In this document: piece after piece, positions 34,253 through 44,324 of the stretch | Layout of the letters: each line of letters starts with the position of its first letter | How positions within the stretch are numbered: the first letter of the stretch is position 1 | Origin: an uncultured Actinomycetes bacterium | GTDB taxonomy: Bacteria; Actinomycetota; Acidimicrobiia; Acidimicrobiales; RAAP-2 | Direction of reading: 5' to 3' | DNA length: 64,000 nucleotides | NCBI GenBank assembly: GCA_903860745.1 | Contig: CAIORQ010000092.1 | Location: forward strand, 1 to 64,000 | The notes under the pieces: generated by a model | The model's input: only the letters and a program-made list of their open reading frames with translations | The model's database searches: none | What the model was told of the DNA's origin: nothing | Program-made: the position numbers and the translations under genes

Positions 34253-34996
34253 GTGGTGAGCGAGACGAATCTTAAGAATCGACCGCGGGTCGTGGCCATC
34301 GTCGTGATGGCCCTCGCCGGGTACCTGGTCGGCCAGGTGCTCGCCACCCTGCTCGACGCACTCGTCGTGTCGCTCACGCACTTCTCCGGCGGGCTCAGCG
34401 CGCTCGCCGCGATGGCCGACCCGCCGTGGTGGTCGAACGCCGTTGGATTGGCGGGTCTCTGGGTCGGTTTCGGGCTGGCGATCTACCTCGCCCATCACCG
34501 CGGCGGGCTGGCTCCGCTGGCTCACGGGTGGCGCGTGCGACCCAGCGACGGGGGCTACCTGGGCCTCGGCGTCGCCTGCCAGCTGGCGGTCGGCGTCGCC
34601 TACGCACCCTTCCATCCTAAGAATATGGACAAACCCGTCCATCACCTCTTCGGCGCCGCCCACGGAGCCGAGTTCGCCCTGTTGGCCCTGATGACCGTGG
34701 TGGGCGCCCCCCTCGTGGAGGAGTGGCTGTTCCGCGGGGTCCTGTTCCGCAGCTTCGACCTGGCGTGGCGCCCGCGCTGGGGTCGCGCCGGGGCGGTGGG
34801 CGCGGTCGTGGCCAGCGCACTGGTCTTCGCGCTGGCGCACGGCGAGTGGCTGCAGCTGCCGGGACTCTTCCTCCTCGGCGTCGTGCTCGCACTCGTCCTG
34901 CGGCGCACGCAGCGACTCACGAGTTCGGTGGCCACGCACGTGGGTTTCAACGCCCTGACCATGGTGTCGCTCATCGCCCAGCGGCTGGGTCACTGA
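34253..34996 (+). CDS. CPBP-family intramembrane metalloprotease
   Basis: VVGAPLVEEWLFRGVLFRSF (EExxxR), FALAHGEW, SVATHVGFNAL. Confidence 0.92.
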   Translation: MVSETNLKNRPRVVAIVVMALAGYLVGQVLATLLDALVVSLTHFSGGLSALAAMADPPWWSNAVGLAGLWVGFGLAIYLAHHRGGLAPLAHGWRVRPSDGGYLGLGVACQLAVGVAYAPFHPKNMDKPVHHLFGAAHGAEFALLALMTVVGAPLVEEWLFRGVLFRSFDLAWRPRWGRAGAVGAVVASALVFALAHGEWLQLPGLFLLGVVLALVLRRTQRLTSSVATHVGFNALTMVSLIAQRLGH

Positions 34997-37335
34997 TGCG
35001 CTGGTGGCGCCGTCTCGACGCGTTGTCGGCCATGGACGCCGTGGCCGTGGTGTCCGTCATCGTCGTCACCGTCTGGTCGATGCACCCGAGCCTCATCTTG
35101 TCGGGCTCGCTCATCACCGGCGGCGACACCGGTTCGCACCTGGCGTTGCCGGCCTTCTTGCGCAGCCAGGGCGACCTCTTGCACCTGACGCCGTGGTACC
35201 CCGGCTGGTTCGACGGGATGCCGGCCTACACCTACTACTTCGTCCTGCCCGACTTCCTCGCGGTGCTGGCCAGCTACGTCGTGGGTTTCGCCGTGGCCTT
35301 CAAGCTGGCCACCGTGGTCGGCTCGGTGCTGATGCCCCTCGCGGCCTACCTCATGGCCCGCCTGTTCAGAGCGCCGCGACCGGTGCCCGCGGCGCTGGCG
35401 ATGGCGACCCTGCCCTTCCTCTTCGACGCCTCCTTCACCATCGACGGCGGGAACCTCTTCTCCACCATGGCCGGCGAGTACGCCTTCTCGCTGTCGCTGG
35501 CGCTGAGCATGATCACCATCGGACTCTTCGCGCGCGGCGTGCGCAGCGGGCGCGGCTACTGGATGGCGGCGGTCGCCCTGAGCCTCACGCTCGCCGCGCA
35601 CCTGCTGCCCTGGATGTTCTCCCTGGTCGCCATCGGCGTCCTGGTCCTGCTCGAACTCGCCCAGCGCCGCGGCTGGGGTGACCCGCGCGAACAGCGCGTG
35701 CCCGGCGACTACGCGCGGCCGATGCGCTTCGCCGTCGGCGCGGTCCTGTTGTCCCTGGGCCTCTCGGCGTGGTGGCTCGTGAGCTTCGCCACCTCCCAGA
35801 ACCTCACCAACTCGATGGGCTACACCAACGATCCGACGAGTAGCCTGCACCAGATCTTCTCGATCCTGGGCTGGTGGACCGCCAAGGGCGGACCGGCGGG
35901 GGACCGCTGGGTCATCGTGCTGGCGGCGGTGGCCCTGGTCGTGGCGATGGGCGTGCGCGACCGGCTGGGGACGGTGCTGTCCCTGTTGACCGCCGGATCG
36001 CTGGTGGCCTTCATCGTCGACCCCCAGAGCGCGATCTGGAACGAACGGCTCATCCCCTTTTGGTACCTCGGCATCCACCTGCTGGCCGGGTGGCTGGTCG
36101 GGTACGTGGCCTGGCGAATGATCGAGAGTCGGCGTCGGCGCGACCTGGCGACGGAGTTCTCGGCGAGCGAGGAGGAGGGCGAGCCGCACGGGTGGCGACA
36201 GGAGTGGAACGAACGCGCGCACCGCAACCGCGTCATGAACGCCACCTCCGCGGTGATCCTGCTCGGTCTGATGTCGACGATGCCCGGACTCATCCCGGGC
36301 CTGGCCTCCACGCTGCACCTCGACACCCAGGGCAACGAGGTCACCAACTGGGCCCAGTACAACTACGAGGGCTACCAGGGCCAGGCCGCGTGGCCCGAGT
36401 ACCACGACCTGATGACGACGATGGGGCGCGTCGGCCAGCGTTACGGCTGCGGGCGCGCGATGTGGGAGTACAACTCCTCCGAGGGCCGCTTCGGCACGCC
36501 GATGGCCCTCATGCTCCTGCCCTACTGGACCGACAACTGCGTGGACTCGATGGAGGGCCTCTTCTTCGAGTCCTCGGCCACCACGCCGTACCACTTCCTC
36601 GACCAGGCCGAGCTGAGCCTGAGCCCGAGCAACCCGCAGGTGGGACTCGACTACGGACCGCCCGACGTGGCCCTGGGCGTCGAGCACCTCCAGGAGCTCG
36701 GCGTGAAGTACTACATCGCCTTCTCGCCCAGCATCGTCGAACAGGCCAACGCCGACCCCTGGCTGCGTCTGGTGGCCACCACCAAGGCCTGGCCCGCCCC
36801 GGGGGTGAAGTGGTACGTCTACCGCATCCTCGACAGTCCCCTGGTGGTCGGGCTGAGCCACGACCCCGTAGTCGTGTCGGGTCTCACGAGCCGCGTGGCC
36901 TGGCTCGCCGCGAACCAGAGCTGGTGGCTCAACCCCTACGACTGGTCGACGCCCCTCGCGATGACCGGTCCGGCGTCGTGGCCCCACGCCACTTCGCCCG
37001 CCAAGGTCACCACGACCGCGACCACCCTGCCGGCGGTCAGGGTCAGCGACGTGACCCAGGGCACGCAGTCGATCAGCTTCCACGTGTCGCGCGTGGGTGT
37101 GCCGGTGCTGGTGAAGATCTCCTACTACCCCCGCTGGCAGGCGCGCGGCGCGACCGGCCCCTATCGCGTGAGCCCGAACCTGATGGTGGTGGTGCCCACG
37201 TCGACCACCGTCTCCTTGGTCTACGGCGCGAGCCCGGCGGTGGGTCTGGGCAACGCCGTCACCGACCTCACGGTGGTGGCGGGACTGGTCGTGGCGTTCT
37301 TCGCGCTCAGGAGGCGCCGCCAGGGCCGACGGTAG
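34996..37335 (+). CDS. Large multi-pass membrane protein (GT-C/PMT-like, YfhO-type topology)
   Basis: LITGGDTGSHLALPAFL, many TM segments and a C-terminal extracytoplasmic domain; ATGA overlap with the CPBP gene. Confidence 0.7.
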   Translation: MRWWRRLDALSAMDAVAVVSVIVVTVWSMHPSLILSGSLITGGDTGSHLALPAFLRSQGDLLHLTPWYPGWFDGMPAYTYYFVLPDFLAVLASYVVGFAVAFKLATVVGSVLMPLAAYLMARLFRAPRPVPAALAMATLPFLFDASFTIDGGNLFSTMAGEYAFSLSLALSMITIGLFARGVRSGRGYWMAAVALSLTLAAHLLPWMFSLVAIGVLVLLELAQRRGWGDPREQRVPGDYARPMRFAVGAVLLSLGLSAWWLVSFATSQNLTNSMGYTNDPTSSLHQIFSILGWWTAKGGPAGDRWVIVLAAVALVVAMGVRDRLGTVLSLLTAGSLVAFIVDPQSAIWNERLIPFWYLGIHLLAGWLVGYVAWRMIESRRRRDLATEFSASEEEGEPHGWRQEWNERAHRNRVMNATSAVILLGLMSTMPGLIPGLASTLHLDTQGNEVTNWAQYNYEGYQGQAAWPEYHDLMTTMGRVGQRYGCGRAMWEYNSSEGRFGTPMALMLLPYWTDNCVDSMEGLFFESSATTPYHFLDQAELSLSPSNPQVGLDYGPPDVALGVEHLQELGVKYYIAFSPSIVEQANADPWLRLVATTKAWPAPGVKWYVYRILDSPLVVGLSHDPVVVSGLTSRVAWLAANQSWWLNPYDWSTPLAMTGPASWPHATSPAKVTTTATTLPAVRVSDVTQGTQSISFHVSRVGVPVLVKISYYPRWQARGATGPYRVSPNLMVVVPTSTTVSLVYGASPAVGLGNAVTDLTVVAGLVVAFFALRRRRQGRR

Positions 37336-37345
37336 GATTGGCGCC

Positions 37346-38692
37346 ATGGACACATCGGTCATCTTCAAGGCGTACGACGTTCGCGGCACCTACCCCGACC
37401 AGCTCGACGAGGGCATCGCCCGCGCCATCGGCTCGGCCTTCGCCAGCTTCGTGGGCGGCCCGGCGATCGTGGTCGCGCGCGACATGCGTCCTTCGGGCCC
37501 CGGACTGGTGGCCGCCTTCGCCGAGGGCGTGCGACGTTGCGGCGTCGAGGTGATCGACATCGGACTGGCCTCGACCGACCTGCTCTACTTCGCCTCGGGT
37601 CACCTCAACGCGCCCGGCGCGATGTTCACCGCCTCGCACAACCCCGCCCAGTACAACGGCATCAAGATGTGCCTGGCCGAGGCCAAGCCCATCGGCCTCG
37701 AGACCGGCCTGGCCGACATCGAGCGCATGACCAACGAGTTCCACGCGTCCCCGGCCACCGGCGAGCTGGCCGCGCTGAGCGAGCGTGACGTCCTGAGCGC
37801 CTGGGTCGCGCACGTGCACTCCTTCGTCGACGTCGCCAAGCTGCGTCCGCTCAAGATCGTCGCCGACACCGCCAACGGCATGGGTGGCTACGTCGCGCCG
37901 AAGATCTTCGACGGCCTGCCCTTCGAGGTCGAGATCATGTACCCCGAACTCGACGGCACCTTCCCCAACCACCCGGCGGACCCGATCAACCCGGCCAACA
38001 TCGTCGACCTGCAGCGGCGCATCCTCGAGACGGGTGCGGACATCGGCCTGGCCTTCGACGGCGACGCCGACCGGGTCTTCTTGATCGACGAGAGGGCCCA
38101 GGGCATCAGCGGCTCGACGACCACGGCGATGGTGGCGGCAAGCCTGCTCGACAAGAACCCCGGCGCGACCATCCTCTACAACGTGATCTGCTCGAAGTCG
38201 GTGGCCGAGGTGATCGCCGAGCACGGCGGCACCGGCGTGCGGACCCGCGTGGGCCACAGCTTCATCAAGCAGACCATGGCCGAGACCAACGCGGTCTTCG
38301 GGGGCGAGCACTCGGGCCACTACTACTACCGCGACAACTTCCGCGCGGACTCGGGCATCATCACGGCCCTCGTCGTGCTCGAACTGCTGAGCAGCTTCGA
38401 CGGACCGCTGTCGGAGCTCGTGCGTCCCTTCAACCGCTACGCGGTGTCGGGCGAGATCAACACCGAGGTCGCCGACCCCCAGGCCACCGTGGCGGCGGTC
38501 ACCCGGTACGTGGCCGGGGAGGGCGCCCAGGTCGACGAGCTCGACGGGCTCACCGCGGACTACGGCGACTGGTGGTTCAACCTGCGCGCCTCCAACACCG
38601 AGCCGCTGTTGCGTCTCAACGTCGAGGCCTCCACCGAGGAGGACTGCGCGCGCCACACCGCCGCGATGATCGCCCTCATCAAAGCCAACTGA
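37346..38692 (+). CDS. manB: Phosphomannomutase/phosphoglucomutase
   Basis: IFKAYDVRGTYPDQLDEGIARAIG, FTASHNPAQYNGIKMC, LAFDGDADRVFLIDE, GGEHSGHYYYRDNFRADSG. Confidence 0.95.
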   Translation: MDTSVIFKAYDVRGTYPDQLDEGIARAIGSAFASFVGGPAIVVARDMRPSGPGLVAAFAEGVRRCGVEVIDIGLASTDLLYFASGHLNAPGAMFTASHNPAQYNGIKMCLAEAKPIGLETGLADIERMTNEFHASPATGELAALSERDVLSAWVAHVHSFVDVAKLRPLKIVADTANGMGGYVAPKIFDGLPFEVEIMYPELDGTFPNHPADPINPANIVDLQRRILETGADIGLAFDGDADRVFLIDERAQGISGSTTTAMVAASLLDKNPGATILYNVICSKSVAEVIAEHGGTGVRTRVGHSFIKQTMAETNAVFGGEHSGHYYYRDNFRADSGIITALVVLELLSSFDGPLSELVRPFNRYAVSGEINTEVADPQATVAAVTRYVAGEGAQVDELDGLTADYGDWWFNLRASNTEPLLRLNVEASTEEDCARHTAAMIALIKAN

Positions 38693-38694
38693 CC

Positions 38695-38928
38695 GTGGCC
38701 CTCGACCCCTTCCTGCTGGACCTCCTGGAGGACCCCGGCGACCACGGACCGCTGCGCTACGTGGCGTCGCGCGACGTGCTCTACAACCCGCGCACGCGCC
38801 AGGCCTACGAGGTGCGCGACGACATCCCCGTGCTGCTCGCCACCGAGGCGCGAGTGGTCGACGACGCCGAGCACGAGGAGATCATGGCCGACCCCCAGGG
38901 CCGCGACACGGGACGGGCCACGCCCTAG
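38695..38928 (+). CDS. Trm112-family small protein
   Basis: LDLLEDPGDHGPLRYVASRDVLYNPRTRQAYEVRDDIPVLLATEAR, directly after manB. Confidence 0.85.
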   Translation: MALDPFLLDLLEDPGDHGPLRYVASRDVLYNPRTRQAYEVRDDIPVLLATEARVVDDAEHEEIMADPQGRDTGRATP

Positions 38929-38931
38929 CCG

Positions 38932-39666
38932 TCAAAAGCCGTGGGGGGCCAGACTCCCCGCGAGCGGCGTGGTGAAGTTCTCGACTCCGATACCGACGTT
39001 GGACGCCCCCTTGGCGGTTCGCCAACTCAGCACCGCGCTAAAGTCCGCCCGGGGCGCGGAGTAGGCCACCACCATGGCGGCGGCGAAGTAGCGGCCGGAG
39101 ATCGTCGCGGCTGAGCGACCGGCCTCGTAGAGGGGCCCCGGACACGTCGGGTCGTTCTTGCACGGGACGCTGTAGGCCACCTGCAGGGTGATCGCGGTGA
39201 CCCCGGCCGCGAGTTCTCCCGCCACCCACACCGTCAGCGTGTCGAGGTCGCGATTGGCGCTGTAGCCGCCCTTCATCACTCCCGCCAGACCGGAGAAGGG
39301 CTGGGTGCTGCGCAGGCGCGGCGTCGTCGCCGCGACGAGGCTGGCGCCGCCCTCGGCGCGCAGGTGGGTGAACACGGCGACGCAGGCGTCGAGTGAGCGA
39401 CCCCGCGAGAAGACGCCGAGGTCGCTGGACGCGCCGTGGCCGACGGGGTAGTGGCCGAGGTTCACGAGGGCCAGGCGAAACGTCGCACCGGCCCCGAGGT
39501 GGGGCGAGCCGCGCAGCATCGGGTGCTCGCAGGCCTGGACGACGGAGGTCTCGGTCGAGGTGAGCACGCGCGTCGTCGAGGCGGCGGCCGACGTCAGGCC
39601 CAGCGACGTCACCAGGACCGCGCTCGCCGCCGTGACCAGTACCCGACGCGTCAGAGACGACCCCAC
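38932..39666 (-). CDS. Secreted hypothetical protein
   Basis: Signal peptide MGSSLTRRVLVTAASAVLVTSLGLTSAAAS; no recognised domain. Confidence 0.65.
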   Translation of the reverse strand: MGSSLTRRVLVTAASAVLVTSLGLTSAAASTTRVLTSTETSVVQACEHPMLRGSPHLGAGATFRLALVNLGHYPVGHGASSDLGVFSRGRSLDACVAVFTHLRAEGGASLVAATTPRLRSTQPFSGLAGVMKGGYSANRDLDTLTVWVAGELAAGVTAITLQVAYSVPCKNDPTCPGPLYEAGRSAATISGRYFAAAMVVAYSAPRADFSAVLSWRTAKGASNVGIGVENFTTPLAGSLAPHGF

Positions 39667-39697
39667 GTCTCGAAGAGTACTCCCGTCGTCCCGGGGC

Positions 39698-40630
39698 CTA
39701 GCGGGGAGTGCCCCGGGGTCGAGCGCGCCGTCGCAGCCGTCCCTGGGCCAGCGCCGCGCCCAGCAGTATCAAGACGGCCCCCAGGGGCTCGTTCCAACTC
39801 AGGGACTCGCCGAGGAAGGTGACACCCACGACGGCCGCGAACACCGGTGTGAGGTAGGTGACGCTCGAGACCACGCTGGCCGGGGCGTGGCGGACGATGT
39901 GGAAGTTCATGATGTAGGCCACCCCGGTGCCCAGGACGCCCAGGGCCCCCAGCGCCAGCACCGAGGTGGCCGGGCGGTCGTGGTGCAGGTGCCCGAAGAG
40001 CAGGGCGAAGGGCGCGAGCTGGGCCGTGCCGCAGAGCACCTGTCCCGCGGCGAGCGAGACCGGCGAGGTGCCCTGGGCACTCAGGTGGGCGCGGGCGTAG
40101 GGGAAGCCGAAGCCGTAGCAGACCACCGCGGACAGGCAGGCGCCGATGCCCAGCCACTGGTGGGCGCCGAAGCCGTTCCAGACGCCGATCAGGACCACGA
40201 CACCGACCAGCCCGACGCCCAGTCCCGAGAGAATGGCCACGCTGGGCGTCTCCTGGCGCAGCACGAAGAGGACGACGATGAGGGTCGCCAAGGGCGTGAA
40301 GGCGTTGAGCAGACCCGCGAGCACCGAGCTGACGTGCGTCTCGCCGTAGGAGAAGAGCGAGAAGGGGACGCTGTTGAGCAGGATCGCGGTCACGAAGAGG
40401 TGGCCCCAGGTGACCAGCCGTCGCGGCAGGGCCGAGCGCGTCGCCGCGGCGATGGCCAACAGGGTCACCGCCCCCAGGGCCAGACGCGAGAAGGCCACGT
40501 CGACCGGGGACATCGCCACGAGGCTCAGCTTGATCCACCAGAACGAGCAGCCCCAGACGGCGCCCAGGACCACGAACCAGAGCTGCCAGGAGCCGGCGAG
40601 GACCCGGGGAGGGGCCGACGACCCCCTCAT
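39698..40630 (-). CDS. EamA/DMT-family transporter
   Basis: Ten hydrophobic segments, AVWGCSFWWIKLSL, LTPVFAAVVGVTFLGESLSWNEPLGAVLILLGAAL. Confidence 0.92.
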   Translation of the reverse strand: MRGSSAPPRVLAGSWQLWFVVLGAVWGCSFWWIKLSLVAMSPVDVAFSRLALGAVTLLAIAAATRSALPRRLVTWGHLFVTAILLNSVPFSLFSYGETHVSSVLAGLLNAFTPLATLIVVLFVLRQETPSVAILSGLGVGLVGVVVLIGVWNGFGAHQWLGIGACLSAVVCYGFGFPYARAHLSAQGTSPVSLAAGQVLCGTAQLAPFALLFGHLHHDRPATSVLALGALGVLGTGVAYIMNFHIVRHAPASVVSSVTYLTPVFAAVVGVTFLGESLSWNEPLGAVLILLGAALAQGRLRRRARPRGTPR

Positions 40631-41676
40631 CGGGCCGCGTCGCCCTCGGCCGCGAGCAGGGACCGCTTGACCTCGAGACCCCAGCGGTAGCCGCCCAGGC
40701 TTCCGTCGGAGCGCAGCACGCGGTGGCAGGGCACGACCAGCGCCACCGGGTTGGCGCCGCAGGCCGACCCCACCGCGCGCACCGCCCGGGGCGAGCCGAT
40801 CCTCTCGGCGAGTTCGGCGTAGCTCAGCGTCGAACCGCGCGCCACGCCGCGCAGGGCCTCCCAGACCCTGACCTGGAAGGCGGTTCCGCGCAGGTCGAGG
40901 GGGAGCGCGACGGCCTCGCCCTCTCCGCGGGCCAACTCGGTCACCACCGCGGCGACGTCGGCCAGGGACGCGTCGTCGCGCGTGATCTCGGCGTGGACGA
41001 ACTCGGCCGCGAGCTCGGTCTCGAGTCGCGCCACGTCGTCGCCGATGCGCACGGCGCAGACTCCACGGGTCGTGGTCGCGGCCAGTACCGTGCCCAGCGG
41101 GGTCGAGAAGGTGGTGAAGGTGATGGTCTCGCCACGGCCCCCCGCGCGATACGTCCGCGGGGCCATGGCGAGTCGGGGCGCGCCGTGCTCGTAGAAGCCG
41201 CGACTCGAACCGTAGCCGGCGTCGTAGAGCGCCTCACTCACCGCGCCCGACTTCGTCAAGGTCTCGCGCACCCGTCGGGCCCGCTGGTCGCGCGCGTAGA
41301 CGGCGACGCTCACGCCCACCACGTCGCGGAACCGACGGCGGAGATGACGTTCGCTGTAGCCCAGGGCCGACGCCGTGGCCGCCACGTCACAACCCGGGTC
41401 CTCCTCGAGACGCCGACACAGCGAGACGACCGCGTCGAGGGAGGGGTCCCGGCGCCTCGCCTCGTCGGGTCGGCAGCGGCGGCAGGCGCGAAACCCCGCG
41501 TCGCGCGCCTCCAGGGGCGTGACGAAGAAGGCGACGTTCTCTCGCCGCGGCGTGCGCGAGGAGCAGCCCGGACGGCAGTAGATGCCGGTGCTGGAGACGG
41601 CGTAGACGAAGAGGCCGTCCGCGGTCGCGTCGCGGCCGCTGACCGCGGTCCATCGTTGTTCGTCGAGTTCGCTCAT
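40627..41676 (-). CDS. ada: Ada-type regulator/methylated-DNA-protein-cysteine methyltransferase
   Basis: YCRPGCSSRTPRRENVAFF, FRACRRCRPDEA, AraC HTH, VVPCHRVLRSDGSLGGYRWGLEVKRSLLAAE; ATG 41676. Confidence 0.95.
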   Translation of the reverse strand: MSELDEQRWTAVSGRDATADGLFVYAVSSTGIYCRPGCSSRTPRRENVAFFVTPLEARDAGFRACRRCRPDEARRRDPSLDAVVSLCRRLEEDPGCDVAATASALGYSERHLRRRFRDVVGVSVAVYARDQRARRVRETLTKSGAVSEALYDAGYGSSRGFYEHGAPRLAMAPRTYRAGGRGETITFTTFSTPLGTVLAATTTRGVCAVRIGDDVARLETELAAEFVHAEITRDDASLADVAAVVTELARGEGEAVALPLDLRGTAFQVRVWEALRGVARGSTLSYAELAERIGSPRAVRAVGSACGANPVALVVPCHRVLRSDGSLGGYRWGLEVKRSLLAAEGDAAR

Positions 41677-41747
41677 GGGCAGCACACTAGGGAGGTGACC
41701 GTCCGGGTTCGCTCCGCTGACGGACATCCAATTGCCGCCGTCGCGGT

Positions 41748-42956
41748 TCAGTCGAGCCGTTCGATGATCATGGCCATGCCCTGGCCACCACCGACGCACA
41801 TGGTCTCGAGGCCGAAACGCTTGCCCGACTCCTCGAGGGAGTGCAACAGCGTCGTCATGATGCGCGCGCCGGTCATGCCGAAGGGGTGACCCAGGGCGAT
41901 GGCGCCCCCCCGCACGTTGAGCTTCTCGAGGGGGATGGCGAGGTGCTTCGCGCTGGGCAGGACCTGGGCGGCGAAGGCCTCGTTGATCTCCACCAGGTCG
42001 ATGTCCGCCATGGTCAAGCCGGCCCGCGACAGTGCCTGGCGACTGGCCTCGATGGGGCCGAGCCCCATGATCTCGGGGTTGAGTCCGCTGAGTCCGGAGG
42101 ACACGATGCGGGCCCGGGCGCGGATGCCCAGTTCGCGGGCCCGGACGTCGCTCATCACCACGACCGCCGCCGCCCCGTCGTTGAGTGGGCAGGCGTTGCC
42201 GGCGGTGATGGTCCCGTCGGGGCGAAAGACCGGGGAGAGCGAGGCCAGCCGCTCGAGGGAGGTGTCCGCGCGCGGCCCGTCGTCGGCGTCGACGAGCGTG
42301 CCGTCGGGCCTCGTCACCGGGATGATCTCGCGCGCGAAGAAGCCGTTGCGCTGGTGGGCGACGGCGAGCTCCTGGGAGCGCAGGGCGAACTCGTCCATCT
42401 CGGCGCGGCCGACCCTCTCGAGCTGGGCCACGTTCTCCGCGGTCTGACCCATGGCCAGGTAGATGTCGGGCAGGCCGTGGGGAGGGGCCCACGCCGGCGC
42501 GCCCTCTCCCGAGCGCTGGGCGGAGCGCGCGCGGGCCTCGGCGAAGAGTGGGTTGGCGGCCGCGTCGATGTCGGCCATGCCCGACGCGAAGCGCGAGATC
42601 GTCTCGACGCCGGCGGCGACGAAGACGTCGCCCTCCCCGGCGCGGATCGCGTGAGCGGCCATGCGAATGGTCTGCAGGGACGAGGAGCAGTAGCGGTTCA
42701 CGGTGACGCCGGGCACGTCGTCCAGCCCTGACAGGACGGCCACCACGCGCGCCAGGTTGAAGCCACCCTCGCCCGCGGGATTGCCGCACCCGACCAGCAG
42801 GTCCTCCACCATGTGGGGGTCGAGCTCGGGCACCTGTTCGAGGACGTTGCGCACCACGTGGGCGGTCAGGTCGTCGGGTCGCTGTTCGACGAGGGAGCCC
42901 TTGAAGGCCCGACCGATCGGCGAACGACCGGCGGCGACGATAACGGCTTCGGGCAT
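41748..42956 (-). CDS. Thiolase (acetyl-CoA acyltransferase)
   Basis: AVIVAAGRSPIGRAFKGSL, VNRYCSSSLQTI, NEAFAAQVL, NVRGGAIALGHPFGMTGAR; ATG 42956. Confidence 0.95.
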   Translation of the reverse strand: MPEAVIVAAGRSPIGRAFKGSLVEQRPDDLTAHVVRNVLEQVPELDPHMVEDLLVGCGNPAGEGGFNLARVVAVLSGLDDVPGVTVNRYCSSSLQTIRMAAHAIRAGEGDVFVAAGVETISRFASGMADIDAAANPLFAEARARSAQRSGEGAPAWAPPHGLPDIYLAMGQTAENVAQLERVGRAEMDEFALRSQELAVAHQRNGFFAREIIPVTRPDGTLVDADDGPRADTSLERLASLSPVFRPDGTITAGNACPLNDGAAAVVVMSDVRARELGIRARARIVSSGLSGLNPEIMGLGPIEASRQALSRAGLTMADIDLVEINEAFAAQVLPSAKHLAIPLEKLNVRGGAIALGHPFGMTGARIMTTLLHSLEESGKRFGLETMCVGGGQGMAMIIERLD

Positions 42957-42961
42957 CTCGA

Positions 42962-43498
42962 CTACTTCAGCTGCAGCGGGCCGGCGTCGTCGAAGCCCTG
43001 GCGGATGCCCTGGCCGGCGCGCCGACGCAGCTGCTCGGGCTCGAAGAGCATCCAGTAGGCGTTGCGCGCGTGCTTGCGCGAGCGGTTCTCGAAGACGCTG
43101 GCGAGCACCTTGGGGTCGCTGGCCTCGTCCTCGTGGACGAAGACCTCCAGGATGGGCGTGCCGGTGAAGAGCTGGGCCTGCATGATCCCCTGGGCCGCTT
43201 CGTGGGCGCACTGCTTGTCGATGGGGGCCGAGCCGGGCATGCCCAGGGCGATGACGATGGAGCAGCCGTCCTCCTCGATGAGGTTGAGCGCTGCCACCGC
43301 GAGGTCCTTGAAACCGGGCACGGTCTTGGAGATGACCTTGAAGGTCGTGCCGTATCCCGGGCAGATGGCGAGCTCGTCACAGGCCGCCTGACCCATGTCG
43401 TAGCGGGCGAACATCGTGTCGACCACGCCGATGCGGACCTTGGGCGTCTTCTTCGAGCCCTTCTTAGCGTCCTTCTTCTTCGAGTCCTTCTTGGCCAT
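42962..43498 (-). CDS. Archaeal-type riboflavin synthase (lumazine-synthase superfamily) with Lys-rich N-terminal extension
   Basis: RIGVVDTMFARYDMGQAACDEL, KTVPGFKDLAVAALNLIEEDGCSIVIALGMPGSAPIDKQCAHEAAQGIMQAQL, LEVFVHEDEASDPKVL, GQGIRQGFDDAGPLQLK. Confidence 0.85.
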   Translation of the reverse strand: MAKKDSKKKDAKKGSKKTPKVRIGVVDTMFARYDMGQAACDELAICPGYGTTFKVISKTVPGFKDLAVAALNLIEEDGCSIVIALGMPGSAPIDKQCAHEAAQGIMQAQLFTGTPILEVFVHEDEASDPKVLASVFENRSRKHARNAYWMLFEPEQLRRRAGQGIRQGFDDAGPLQLK

Positions 43499-43537
43499 GG
43501 TGCTCCCCTCGTCGGACCAAGTCTAGAGAGACGCGGC

Positions 43538-44320
43538 TCACGCGAGGTAATTGATGCCGCGAGATTCGGGCACGCTGAACCCGCGTCGCTCCAGGTCGCG
43601 TTCGAAGCGCTTGATCACCGTTTCGAGCACGAAGACCCTCGCGAAGCGCTTGTCCTCGGCCGCCACGAGGTCCCAGTGGGCGTGGGAGTGATCGGTCGAC
43701 GCGACCATGTCCTTGACCGCGCTCAGGTACTGGGGGCGCAGCGAACGGTTTCGCCAGTCCTCGGCGGTGAGCTTCCACTGCTTGGAGGGCGTGCTCGCAC
43801 GGTCGTTGAAACGCTTGAGCTGCTCCTCCTCGGAGATGTGCAGCCAGAACTTCACGAGCGTCACGCCGTCGTTCACGAGGGAGTCCTCGAAGTCGACGAT
43901 CTCGGTGGCGGAGCGTTTGGCGGTCTCGTCGTCGATGAGCTTCTCGACGCGTTCGACGAGCAGGCGTCCGTACCACGAGCGGTCGTAGACCGTCATGCCA
44001 CCGCGTCCGGGCAGCGAGGGCGAGAAGCGCCAGAGGAAGTGGTGTCGCAGCTCCTCGGGCGTGGGAACGCCGATGGGCACCACGCGCACGTGGCGCGGGT
44101 CGAGCCCCGAGGTCAGGCGCCGTATCGCCCCACCCTTGCCGGCGGCGTCGAAGCCCTCGAAGAGGACCAGCAGTCCCGGCGCGCCGGCGGCCGGGCCGAG
44201 CAGGCCCGCGCTGAACAGTCTCAGGTGCAGCAGCCGCTTCTGGGCGGCGGCGACGCGCTTCTCGGACTCGGCCGAGGAGAGTTGCTGGGAGAGGTCGAGG
44301 TCGTCGAGAGGGTTGCCCAC
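43538..44320 (-). CDS. Polyphosphate kinase 2 family protein
   Basis: LLVLFEGFDAAGKGGAIRRLTSGLDPR, FLWRFSPSLPGRGGMTVYDRSWYGRLLVERVEKL, DFEDSLVNDGVTLVKFWLHISEEEQLKRF. Confidence 0.95.
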   Translation of the reverse strand: MGNPLDDLDLSQQLSSAESEKRVAAAQKRLLHLRLFSAGLLGPAAGAPGLLVLFEGFDAAGKGGAIRRLTSGLDPRHVRVVPIGVPTPEELRHHFLWRFSPSLPGRGGMTVYDRSWYGRLLVERVEKLIDDETAKRSATEIVDFEDSLVNDGVTLVKFWLHISEEEQLKRFNDRASTPSKQWKLTAEDWRNRSLRPQYLSAVKDMVASTDHSHAHWDLVAAEDKRFARVFVLETVIKRFERDLERRGFSVPESRGINYLA

Positions 44321-44324
44321 GTCG

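Noticed and set aside
34990-37389. 799-aa minus-strand ORF
   Set aside because: Antisense artefact of the membrane protein at 34996-37335; composition is Gly/His/Arg/Gln-rich with no recognisable fold.
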